From Lentisphaerota bacterium (GTDB taxonomy: Bacteria > Verrucomicrobiota > Lentisphaeria > Victivallales > UBA1829), in NCBI GenBank assembly GCA_015061845.1, contig SUVT01000017.1:1-34244 (forward strand): a stretch of 34,244 nucleotides of DNA. The letters are read 5' to 3'. Shown piece after piece: positions 23,451-31,700 of the stretch (the first letter of the stretch is position 1; each line of letters begins with the position of its first letter). The notes below the pieces were generated by a model. It saw only the letters and a list, made by a program, of their open reading frames with translations. It had not been told where the DNA came from and searched no databases. Made by a program: the position numbers and the translations under genes.

Positions 23451-24671
23451 TTATTTGTTATCTTGAAGTATTTCGTTGAAAATATGCCCCATGCGTTCCT
23501 GTTTGGTTCGCAGGTATCTCTCATCATGCTGTTGCGGTTTGATCTCGATCGGCAACCGTTCCCGGATCTCAAGACCGTAACCGGAAATCCCAACCAGTTT
23601 CTGCGGGTTGTTCGTCAACAAACGGACGCCCTTGATCCCAAGATCTGTCAGGATCTGTGCGCCGACTCCATATTCCCGCAAGTCAGCAGGGAAGCCGAGC
23701 TTTTCGTTCGCTTCAACTGTATCGCAGCCGTTTTCCTGAAGTTTGTACGCATGAAGTTTGTTTTCCAGACCGATTCCGCGCCCTTCCTGACGCAGGTAAA
23801 CCAGAACGCCGCAGCCTTCCTTGGCAATCATCTGCATCGCTTTGGAAAGCTGATCCCCGCAATCGCATCTGGAAGAACCGAAGACATCCCCGGTCAGACA
23901 CTCACTGTGAACACGGGTCAGAACATTATCTTTCCCCGCGACATCACCGCAAACCAGAGCAAGATGTGTTGTCTGATCAACAAGCGAACGGTAAAGATAA
24001 AGATCAAAATCACCGTAGCGGGTAGGGAGTTTCACCTTTTCTTCGCAGACAACCAGCTTTTCTGTCCGGCGGCGGTATTCCACAATGTCAGCAACGGTAC
24101 AAAGGCAAAGTCCGTGCTTCTTTCCGAACTCCCGCAAATCGTCCAGACGGAGCATGTGTCCATCGTCACCCATGATTTCACAAATCACACCGGCAGGCTT
24201 CAAACCGGCAAGTTTTGCCAGGTCGACTGCAGCTTCGGTATGACCGATCCTCTGAAGAACTCCGCCCGGACGGGCTGCCAGCGGGAACGTATGCCCCGGT
24301 CGTGCAAATGCACTGGACGGAACAGAATCATCCAGAAGATCCTGAATGGTTCTGACACGGTCGTATGCAGAAATTCCTGTAGAGGTTCCGTTCAAGGTAT
24401 CGACGCTTTCCGTGAAAGCTGTGCCGAAGTGGTCAGTGGAAGGCGGACGGGCAATGCCTAATGCCTTTGCTCTTGCTTCCGGAATCGGGGTACAGATCAA
24501 ACCTCTGGCATGTGTTGCCATAAAAACAATGGTTTCCGGGGTGACAAGTTCTGCTGCACAGACAAGATCCCCTTCATTTTCGCGGGATTCATCATCGACG
24601 ACGATGACCATCTTCCCGGCTTTGATTTCGGCAATTGCCTCTTCTACTGTGTGAAAAATCTTTTCTTCCAT
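23451..24671 (-). CDS. ribBA: Bifunctional DHBP synthase / GTP cyclohydrolase II RibBA
   Basis: The 406-aa fusion supplies both starting branches of riboflavin synthesis. The N-terminal DHBP synthase half has [10 protein letters not shown] (26-35), '[14 protein letters not shown]' and [15 protein letters not shown] (143-157). The C-terminal GTP cyclohydrolase II half, from about residue 205, has the zinc cysteines Cys258, Cys269 and Cys271 (C-x10-C-x-C) and '[15 protein letters not shown]'. All key residues seem intact. The ATG is preceded by AGGAGG with 12 nt between. The FMN riboswitch lies directly upstream, so this is the first gene of the regulated operon. No ribE (riboflavin synthase) is in the window. 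Confidence 0.95.
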   Translation of the reverse strand: MEEKIFHTVEEAIAEIKAGKMVIVVDDESRENEGDLVCAAELVTPETIVFMATHARGLICTPIPEARAKALGIARPPSTDHFGTAFTESVDTLNGTSTGISAYDRVRTIQDLLDDSVPSSAFARPGHTFPLAARPGGVLQRIGHTEAAVDLAKLAGLKPAGVICEIMGDDGHMLRLDDLREFGKKHGLCLCTVADIVEYRRRTEKLVVCEEKVKLPTRYGDFDLYLYRSLVDQTTHLALVCGDVAGKDNVLTRVHSECLTGDVFGSSRCDCGDQLSKAMQMIAKEGCGVLVYLRQEGRGIGLENKLHAYKLQENGCDTVEANEKLGFPADLREYGVGAQILTDLGIKGVRLLTNNPQKLVGISGYGLEIRERLPIEIKPQQHDERYLRTKQERMGHIFNEILQDNK

Positions 24672-24680
24672 AACGCTGCC

Positions 24681-24710
24681 GCGCCTCCTGAATGTTTATT
24701 GAGCCGGCGC
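24681..24710 (-). promoter_or_regulatory. Possible ribosome-site sequestering stem of the rib operon
   Basis: On the minus strand GCGCC (24710-24706) can pair with GGCGC (24685-24681), which includes the last two G of the AGGAGG ribosome site (24689-24684). The loop is 20 nt. There is no U-rich terminator between the aptamer and the ATG, so control of translation by hiding the ribosome site is the likelier mechanism. Confidence 0.45.
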
Positions 24711-24743
24711 ACGCAGAATATCAAAACCATTTCAATATCCGCT

Positions 24744-24883
24744 GCGACCCTCTCCCTTCCAGACTCGCAGGATCTCTCCTGCATCACTGTCGGTTCCGGA
24801 ATTTCACCGGATCTGTCCAAAGACTCGCGGACTTTACCGCCGGTCGGGATTTGCCATACGGCGCACCCAGCCCCGAAGATCGC
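24744..24883 (-). promoter_or_regulatory. FMN riboswitch (RFN element) upstream of ribBA
   Basis: The minus strand reads through the conserved RFN blocks in order: ATCTTCGGGGCTGGGTG, then CCCGACCGGCGGT, AAAGTCCGCGAG, GGTGAAATTCCGGAACC, GACAGT and AGTCTGGAAGGGAGAG. The closing stem P1 is GCGATCTT (24883-24876) with AGGGTCGC (24751-24744), 8 bp including G-U pairs. High FMN should switch the operon off. Confidence 0.95.
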
Positions 24884-24906
24884 TCATGTTTCTATTAAAC
24901 CTTGAT

Positions 24907-24934
24907 AATATACAACATTTTCCGTTATATTCAA
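24907..24934 (-). promoter_or_regulatory. Promoter of the riboflavin operon
   Basis: On the minus strand, TTGAAT (24934-24929) and TATATT (24912-24907) are 16 bp apart. Transcription would start near 24900, about 17 nt before the riboswitch P1 stem. Confidence 0.65.
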
Positions 24935-24941
24935 GGGAATT

Positions 24942-25343
24942 TCAAAGAGTTTTTCCGTCTTCCGGCGGAATTAAAAGCTCACAAAGGGCTTTGTCAGCTT
25001 CCAGAAAATCCAAATCCCGTAATCCTTTCAGCGGGATCCAGCGGAATTCCTGTCCTTCTTTTGCGACAGCTTCACTGCCGTTCTGCCGCAGACACCGCAG
25101 AAAAACCAGCCGGATCGCTCCTGATGGATAGTGGTGGATAATATCGAATACCACATCCAGCGGAATCACTTCCAATGCCAATTCTTCCCGCATCTCCCGG
25201 ATAATACATTCTCCGTAACTTTCTCCGGGCTCCACTTTTCCTCCCGGGAACTCCCATTTTCCCGCCGCGGCTTTTGATACCGGACGGCTGGAAACTAAAA
25301 TCATCCCTTTCTCCCGGATAATTGCTGCACAAACCGTCTTCAT
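24942..25343 (-). CDS. Nudix hydrolase, MutT-like
   Basis: The 133-aa protein has a Nudix box at residues 35-57, 'GKVEPGESYGECIIREMREE' followed by LALEV, fitting G-x5-E-x7-REUxEE with Ala instead of the final Gly. 'KWEFPGGK' just before it is typical of MutT-type 8-oxo-dGTP pyrophosphatases, but other nucleotides are possible. The start at 25343 overlaps the stop of the preceding MATE gene (ATGA), giving translational coupling, and matches the usual MutT N-terminus (MKTVCAAII). An upstream in-frame start at 25391 would lie well inside the MATE gene. The gene ends close to the rib promoter. Confidence 0.85.
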   Translation of the reverse strand: MKTVCAAIIREKGMILVSSRPVSKAAAGKWEFPGGKVEPGESYGECIIREMREELALEVIPLDVVFDIIHHYPSGAIRLVFLRCLRQNGSEAVAKEGQEFRWIPLKGLRDLDFLEADKALCELLIPPEDGKTL

Positions 25344-26701
25344 TTTACCGTGTTCTCCCGTAACAGCCGCCAGGTGAGAAGATGCGCACAAGTCATACCG
25401 ATAATACCGGAAATCACATCGGCAGAAAGCCGTGCCGCAAAAATCCAGTTCATATTACCGAATTTTGCCGCAAGAAGAGTAAACGGAATCAGACAGCCGA
25501 TGATTCTCAATGCGCTCAACCATGCAGAAGCCGCAGGTCTGTTGCAGCCGGTAAAAACAAATCCGGAATACCGGTGCGCTTCCAGAAATCCGAAGCCGAA
25601 AGGCACGATCCGCAAATACTGTGTCATCACCTCAGCACCTTCCGGACTTTCACTGCAGAAGATCGCTGAAATCTGAGGCGCAAACAGGAAAATCAGAACA
25701 GCAAGACCAAGCTCGTATGCCAACGCAAATCTCATGGCAAAACGACGGCACTGGTTGATCCGGTCAAAACGTTTTGCTCCGAAATTCTGTCCGATCATCG
25801 GCATCATAGACATCCCAAGCGCCATCGGAACAAGAAAGGCAACCCCTTCCAAACGGGCAGCTGCATTCGCTCCGGCAACACTGGCTTTCCCGAAAAACGA
25901 GATCGCTTTCGTTACGATCGCACTCCCGATGGGCATCAGGACCATACCGAGAATGGAGGGAATCGCGACCCGGAGAACCATCAGCCAGACCTTCTGTAAA
26001 AAGCGGAAATCCAATGGAACCCGTGAGATCAGATGATGTTTCTTCCAAATCAGAAGCAGGATGATCACTGCGGAAACTCCCTGAGAAATGACTGTTGCCA
26101 AAGCCCCACCGAAAATCCCCGTTCCAGGGATGATCCACCAGCCGAAAATTAAAATCGGGTCAAGAATAACATTGATCAACATCCCTACAATCATCATAGT
26201 GCTGGCAAGTCTTGAATCTGCCGCCGTGATCAGAATCGAGTTCCCTGCCATCCCGATCACCAATAACGGCGTCCCGATGTACCACACAAGCATATATTCC
26301 TGGATCATTTCGTGTAGTTCAGGCGTTGCTCCCAGAAGAGAGAAGACGGGCTTCATAGTAAAAATCCCAGCCAATGCAAGCAGACTGGTCAGAAGAATGA
26401 TCAAAGCAAAACCGGCAGTCGTGATTGAGGCTGCCCGTTCCTGCCGTTCTCCTCCGAGGGCATGAGCAACAAGTGTCATCATTCCGGTTCCGAGACCGTG
26501 GAAAATACATCCGGCGAACATGGCGACCGGCATGGTGAAACCAACGGCTGCCAACTCATTTTCTCCGAGTTTTCCGATGAAGTAAGTATCGGCAATATTG
26601 TAACCGGAAAGGGCAAGAGTTCCGGCAAGCATGGGAACTGCCGTTTTCAGCATGGTCTTTCCGATCGGGGCTGAAACGAAATCAGATTTTTGCGGAGGCA
26701 T
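25340..26701 (-). CDS. MATE family efflux transporter (second copy)
   Basis: The 453-aa protein has about twelve hydrophobic segments with MATE signatures: 'TMLKTAVPMLAGTLALSGYNIADTYFIGKLGENELAAVGFTMPV' in the first two helices and 'MALGMSMMPMIGQNFGAKR' in the second half. It should export cationic compounds or metabolites using an ion gradient. The ribosome site before the ATG is weak, and the gap from the lipoprotein gene is 12 bp, so co-translation is possible. It is only distantly similar to the MATE protein at 2554. The substrate is unknown. Confidence 0.9.
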   Translation of the reverse strand: MPPQKSDFVSAPIGKTMLKTAVPMLAGTLALSGYNIADTYFIGKLGENELAAVGFTMPVAMFAGCIFHGLGTGMMTLVAHALGGERQERAASITTAGFALIILLTSLLALAGIFTMKPVFSLLGATPELHEMIQEYMLVWYIGTPLLVIGMAGNSILITAADSRLASTMMIVGMLINVILDPILIFGWWIIPGTGIFGGALATVISQGVSAVIILLLIWKKHHLISRVPLDFRFLQKVWLMVLRVAIPSILGMVLMPIGSAIVTKAISFFGKASVAGANAAARLEGVAFLVPMALGMSMMPMIGQNFGAKRFDRINQCRRFAMRFALAYELGLAVLIFLFAPQISAIFCSESPEGAEVMTQYLRIVPFGFGFLEAHRYSGFVFTGCNRPAASAWLSALRIIGCLIPFTLLAAKFGNMNWIFAARLSADVISGIIGMTCAHLLTWRLLRENTVK

Positions 26702-26713
26702 AGCAAATCCGGC

Positions 26714-26884
26714 TCAGTAAACGAACCGTCCTCCCATTGGTTGCGTTTCCCAGCCCGCTTGAGAATTGAACGGCTTCGGATTTACTCCGGACCGTTCCTG
26801 CGGTGTGGAGAAAAATGCACATCCACTGCATAAAATCAGCAGAAATAATGCTGTAAGAAAGAAGAGAAAAGAGACATGTCTCAT
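26714..26884 (-). CDS. Small lipoprotein
   Basis: The 56-aa product has a signal sequence MRHVSFLFFLTALFLLILCSG followed by Cys, a lipobox with Cys at -3 where Leu is usual, Ser at -2 and Gly at -1. The mature part is about 35 residues, proline- and glycine-rich, ending WETQPMGGRFVY. The start at 26884 was chosen because AGGA lies upstream and the signal peptide begins there; the longer version would run through a hairpin. The function is not recognised. It is followed by a MATE gene 12 bp on. Confidence 0.6.
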   Translation of the reverse strand: MRHVSFLFFLTALFLLILCSGCAFFSTPQERSGVNPKPFNSQAGWETQPMGGRFVY

Positions 26885-26908
26885 AAAAAAAATAGTCCTG
26901 TAATAAGA

Positions 26909-26945
26909 AAGATACTGCAAAAGAATGTTTCCCCTGCAGTATCTT
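26909..26945 (-). terminator. 11-bp hairpin between small-protein and lipoprotein genes (partial terminator or processing site)
   Basis: AAGATACTGCA (26909-26919) and TGCAGTATCTT (26935-26945) form a perfect 11-bp stem with a 15-nt loop. On the minus strand the tail TCTTATTAC is only modestly T-rich, so termination may be incomplete and would lower expression of the lipoprotein, MATE and Nudix genes. Confidence 0.5.
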
Positions 26946-26973
26946 CTTTAACTTTTTAACAACGATCTGTTAA

Positions 26974-27105
26974 TCAAAAGATCGAATCAATAAGCGGCTG
27001 CCAATCTCCGTAACTGTCCAATTCCAGAATCTGGAGCGTTATTGTCACTGCGATCAATACAAAAGAGACGATACCGATGATTGTAAATGTTTTAGAACGG
27101 AACAT
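26974..27105 (-). CDS. 43-aa single-pass membrane protein
   Basis: This short gene reads MFRSKTFTIIGIVSFVLIAV, then ends TITLQILELDSYGDWQPLIDSIF before TGA. A basic N-terminus precedes a hydrophobic segment (about residues 7-25), and the outside part is acidic, so one membrane helix with the C-terminus outside is likely. AGGA lies about 9 nt before the ATG. It sits 26 bp after the coiled-coil membrane protein and may act with it. No homologue is recalled. Confidence 0.6.
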   Translation of the reverse strand: MFRSKTFTIIGIVSFVLIAVTITLQILELDSYGDWQPLIDSIF

Positions 27106-27131
27106 AACTGGAAATCCTTTCCTGGAAAGAA

Positions 27132-28403
27132 TTAGCGTTTGGGATCCAGAAGCTTCTGGACATTAACATTCAGCTGGTCATTATGCTTCTTATCAAAGAT
27201 AACCACATCCCCTTCCTTGATCGGTGAATGCTGAACCTTGATATCAGCAACAGAGTGATCTGCATAGACTTCTGCAAGAACGATCTCTGCGACGACTTCA
27301 GGTTTCTTGGTGCCGATGCCACGGACGACAGTCAACACTTTACCGGGGGTGATGTCAAGGAGTGTCTTATAGGTTCTTCCGGCATAAGTCTGACGGATTT
27401 CATATTTTGAACCGAGATCAATAATGACGAAGTTCCATTTCGGATCGATCTTCTTCACTTCACCTCTGACCATACTGTAGAGGTTCATGTAGTATCTGGC
27501 ATCTTTCACACCGTATTCCATGCGGTGGACGTTTGCGTTGTTTGTCGGATTAATTCTCTTTTTGAGCAGAGCAACTTCTGCACTCAGTTTTGTTACGTCA
27601 TTTCTGAGCTTCTGATTGCTTCTTTCAAGAGAAGCTTTCTGGTTTCTCAAATTTTTGGCATCTCTCAATGCATTTTCTTTCATTCTTCTCTCGCCACTGA
27701 GTTCGTTCTGCAATTTCGCTCTTTCTTTTGCGATTTGTTCTCCGATTTTTTCTGCATCGCCGGAGCTGACTCTTGCAAGCTGTCTGAGTGCATTTTCTGC
27801 TTTGATACGCAAATCCTTTTCCTTTTTCACTGCTGTATTGATTTCAGCGAGAAGATTTTCCCCTTTATCTTCCCGGATCTTAGCTTCACTGGAAGAGAGA
27901 CCGAGAGAGTTTCCTGCTGTGGCAAAATTCTTGCGGATCGTCAAATATTCTCCTTTTTCCTTCTGCATGTACTGATCAACCTTCAGAATAAGTCTGTTTC
28001 CTTCATCAGTGCATAATTTAGGATCTGTCAGAGCATCTTTGTTTGCAACGACAATTGCATTCGCTCCGGAGATATTGTTTGCAGCCTGGGTGAGATTGCA
28101 AATGATATCAACGAGTTCATTCCGCTGTTTGATCAGAGGATCAACACCGACCGGAAGTTTTCTCAGATTTTTCTCCATGTTATCCAGGTCACGATGTGTG
28201 AAATCCTTTGCTTTCATTTCTGCTGCAAGCTTGGAACCTGTACCTTTGTCGATTTGCTGGGCTGTTTTATCAATATGCTCAGCCATAAGTTGCCAACCCT
28301 TCAGCATTTCTGTACGCTTTTCAAACAGAAAGTATGAAAGGACTGTTGAGCCCGCCGCTGCCAGCAGGATCAGGATTAACATGATTCGGTTGAGAACACC
28401 CAT
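27132..28403 (-). CDS. Membrane-anchored coiled-coil protein with C-terminal FlgT-like beta domain
   Basis: The 423-aa protein has one N-terminal membrane helix (residues 5-26), then a helical region and a long charged coiled coil (roughly 180-300) rich in Lys, Glu and Leu heptads, such as 'ASLERSNQKLRNDVTKLSAEVALLKKR'. The C-terminal 110 residues are beta-rich, with 'GEVKKIDPKWNFVIIDLGS', 'PGKVLTVVRG', 'VAEIVLAEVYADHSVADI' and 'IKEGDVVIF'. This pattern resembles FlgT/CsgG-type C-terminal domains. An envelope scaffold is plausible; the exact role is unknown. AAGGAG precedes the ATG. It heads a run of small envelope genes. Confidence 0.65.
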   Translation of the reverse strand: MGVLNRIMLILILLAAAGSTVLSYFLFEKRTEMLKGWQLMAEHIDKTAQQIDKGTGSKLAAEMKAKDFTHRDLDNMEKNLRKLPVGVDPLIKQRNELVDIICNLTQAANNISGANAIVVANKDALTDPKLCTDEGNRLILKVDQYMQKEKGEYLTIRKNFATAGNSLGLSSSEAKIREDKGENLLAEINTAVKKEKDLRIKAENALRQLARVSSGDAEKIGEQIAKERAKLQNELSGERRMKENALRDAKNLRNQKASLERSNQKLRNDVTKLSAEVALLKKRINPTNNANVHRMEYGVKDARYYMNLYSMVRGEVKKIDPKWNFVIIDLGSKYEIRQTYAGRTYKTLLDITPGKVLTVVRGIGTKKPEVVAEIVLAEVYADHSVADIKVQHSPIKEGDVVIFDKKHNDQLNVNVQKLLDPKR

Positions 28404-28469
28404 GGAGAACTCCTTCGTTTTTTATATTATTTTTTATACGTTACTCTTCCAGTGAAGTTAAACTCTGTA

Positions 28470-28498
28470 AATCTATATTGAAAAATGCGATTTGTCAA
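28470..28498 (-). promoter_or_regulatory. Proximal promoter of the coiled-coil gene
   Basis: On the minus strand, TTGACA (28498-28493) and TAGATT (28475-28470) are 17 bp apart. Transcription would start near 28463, about 60 nt before the ATG. Confidence 0.55.
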
Positions 28499-28632
28499 AT
28501 GAAAACCGCCTTTTTTTTCATATTTTTTTACAGTTTTTACGTTTTTTGCCCTTAAAAAACAGTACTCCGGTGCTTTTTTTCTGTAAAATTTCCTCCGGAA
28601 TACAGTCTTTGTCTGCAAAATCCACTCCCTAT

Positions 28633-28660
28633 AATATATCATCTTCCGGAGAAATGTCAA
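28633..28660 (-). promoter_or_regulatory. Distal strong promoter upstream of the coiled-coil gene
   Basis: On the minus strand, TTGACA (28660-28655) and TATATT (28638-28633) are 16 bp apart; TATTAT (28636-28631) at 18 bp is an alternative. The spacer contains TCCGGAAGATG, shared with the ROK-like kinase promoter. Confidence 0.6.
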
Positions 28661-28747
28661 AAAGAAAACAGAAATATCATGAAAATTTTTCCCGGTTATC
28701 TTCCGTTTTCAGCAGACGGACGGAGCGTTTTATTACCGGAAATGTTA

Positions 28748-28776
28748 TAAAAATCGCAGAATCCGGTCTTTTCTGC
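28748..28776 (-). terminator. Putative terminator of the ankyrin/metallopeptidase gene
   Basis: On the minus strand GCAGAA (28776-28771), loop of 9, TTCTGC (28761-28756), then GATTTTTAT. The stem is short (6 bp) but the U-run follows directly. Confidence 0.5.
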
Positions 28777-28794
28777 AGCAATTTCAGTATCTTT

Positions 28795-31700
28795 TTAATG
28801 TTGGGAGATCGGATCAACATTTTGATAAAAGTCCAATCCCAAATCTGTTCCCATCAGTTGTTCATATTTTTCGATCAATTCTTCAAAGCGTAAACCGTCC
28901 TTATAACGCAGAGGATAGCGGAACTGTTTCTGGTAAAGAAAGAACCATTTTTGTATGAGTTCCCTTCTCAAATCTCTCTGCGGATATATCCTGCCGTTGG
29001 TCATGTAGGCTTTTACGACTTCATTCCGCCAGGAAGCCAAATCGCCCGAATGCTGCCGGTATATCCGGTTAAGCACATAGCAATAAGCCGGCAGCATTTT
29101 GTCTGCGGTATCTTTGTAGTCCTGATGATCCAGAAAATCCCGCAATGCCAGATAAGAATTGATCTGCGGATGAATTTCCTGCAGCTTATGGTATACCATA
29201 TTTTCTCTGTTATCAGCAGCATAAAAAGGTTTTACGCCCGCCATCTGCTGTTCGCAATGGGTCATTTCATGAACAAGATCATTGACAAGAGATAGCAGAT
29301 ATTCCGGTGTTCCTGAGATATCATCTGCAGCATCAATCATCACGCCATTGATCCCGACCTGCTTATGATAACTGTATCGTGCCCTCATATCGCCATACGT
29401 TCCGGAATAAAAACGGAGATCATCCGGCATTGCCTCAAGAAGCCGTTTGGCTGTGGGGACCGTCAGCATGAGATCAATGATTTTTGCAAAATTTTTCTTT
29501 GCCGCCTTTGATCCGGTAAAACTCTCTTTGAACCCACGAATCTTATCCTCAAAAGAATCATATTGCGGTTTCCGGTGTGTCCGGTTATACGCCCGGTTTC
29601 TCACAACTTCCGAGGAAACGAGAATTCTGACAATAGAAGATTTCATAAATCGCTCCGGACGCACCAGTGGTTTCAGTTCCAGTTTTGACAATCTGATAAG
29701 TTCCTCTTCCATGACAGCATAAAGTTTTCCCCAGTAAGCAGAGATCTCCTCCTGAAGATCTTCCTTTCCTTCCGGAGTCTCTCCGCACCAGTAAAATGTC
29801 AAAAGCTCTCCGACTGTTTTTTGAATTGCTTTGAACTTATCTTTTTTCTGTGCATCCTTCGGGATCGCATCAAGCTGTTTTTTCAGGAATGCTGCGGTGT
29901 GTTCCGGAAGATAATCCAGTACGACCTGATTGTGTTTCGGCAAAAATACATAAAGTTCTGCAGCTGTTTGAAGGTTTACTTTCAGCCCGTAAATTGCCTT
30001 TTCTTTCAGCTCGATAAGATCAATATCCCGTCCCCGGCTGGTTCCTTTCGGAAAACCGTAAACAATGCCGAACAGAAGCTCCAGTGACCAGTCGGACATT
30101 GCCAGAGCTGTTCTGATATAAGAAATCTCTTTTTCCTCTTCTGTTTTTGCATAAACGGAATCAACAAAGAAAGATTCATCAACGATCCAATCTCTGTAAT
30201 TCGGTGCCGGGCATCCCGGATAAAATACCATATCCAGAGAATAAGAAGACGAAAAGTAAAAACGCTGGTTGCTTCTGAAATCTGTATATTTTAGAAGGAT
30301 ATCTGCAGCGCGCTGAAGAACCGCTTTTTCCTGAGGAGTCCCCTGGGGTCTCATTACAGCATAATCCCGCTGCCAGCTGCCTTTATCCGGCGGATCCGGT
30401 TTGAGCCTTGAGGGCGGTAATTTTTTGACATGTTCCGCCAATCTTGGGAACCGGCGCTTGTCGATAGAATCAAATGTTTTGCAGTAACCGCCTCTTTCCA
30501 GAATATAGATCGCCAGATCTTCATCCCTCTTCCCCATTGCGGCACCGATATCAATGGATTCCGGCTTGAGTCCTTTATCCAGCAGTGCTTCAACATACTC
30601 TCTGAGTGTATCGAGTTTGTAATGGGGGATCGTTGTGTAAGCATTTCTGGTATGACGATCAAAATGACGGTCAACATAAACCCAGGTAAGATTCGGATCG
30701 GCGCCATGCTGAAGCATCAGATGAAAAATCTCAGGCATTCCGTTCCGGTGAAGGTTTTGGCATACGAGAAGGAACGGTGTCTGAGCTTCCGCATCGACTC
30801 TGGCATTCGGATTGGCGCCCAGTTTCAGAAGTTCCTCAACCAATTCATACTGTGTCCTTCCGACCCGGCTGTACCTGGCTCTGAAATTTGCGATCACATC
30901 TTTCAGAAAATATCCGCCGCCTGCATTGATATCCAGCTTCCATTTTTTGATAAGATATATTTTGTCGTTCCAGCTGAACTTGTAATTGAGCAGCCATGGA
31001 TGTTCCCCTTTTTCCGGAATTGGATCTTCTATATAATTACTGTTATTTCTCCTGATGGCAAATCCTTGTTCGGGGTAACGTTTGTTCGGATAGATCCGGT
31101 TGATATCCAGTCCGGCACCGGCAAGCTTCAGAAAAACAGGTTCCGCCTCTCCGGCTTTATCCCATTTCCCCGATGCAAACCGTAACAGCATGTATGCCGT
31201 GGAAAGTCCATAATCATCGGCATAATTCGGGTCCGCTCCCGCTTCAAGGAGCAGATCTGCAATTTTCAGCCAGCTGCCGATGCTGCGTTCTCCGGTTCCG
31301 GGTCTGTAGTAGGCAGAGCAATTATAAGTGTGGAGCATTAACGCTTTGCTCCAGAACTCTTTGGGATGATTCTTTTTCCGGAGTTCCCGGATCATGTCGA
31401 TCATGATTTCATCCGGAATAAAAAGCCCGCGAAAATAATGTTGCAGATGATAGTGAAAAATATGTGTTCCATCGCGATTGGTGACATGATAGGAAAATTC
31501 ACCTTTTTTGACTTTCTGATAAAATTTTTTGATATCGCCGTGAGGATAGTATGAAAATTTGATTTCGTCCGGAATCGGTTTCAGCATATTTTCTATCTTC
31601 TCAGCATAATTTTCCGGTTTGATCTCCGCCAATTCAAACATATCTGTTCCGGTATTGTCCTTATGATAAACGACAACTTTGTCATAGATCGGAAAAGATG

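Larger units (their letters stand above)
28404..28794 (-). other. 391-bp intergenic region with two promoters and a terminator, no convincing gene
   Basis: The minus strand carries the terminator of the ankyrin gene near 28776-28748, a strong promoter at 28660-28633, a stretch of A-rich sequence, and a second promoter at 28498-28470. Open frames here, such as 28427-28660, lack a usable ribosome site and overlap the promoters. A 220-nt leader or small RNA could start near 28625. Confidence 0.55.

Noticed and set aside
28427-28660. A 77-codon frame in the intergenic region
   Set aside because: It overlaps both promoters, has no ribosome site at its start and is rich in Lys/Arg/Phe as expected of A/T-rich DNA.
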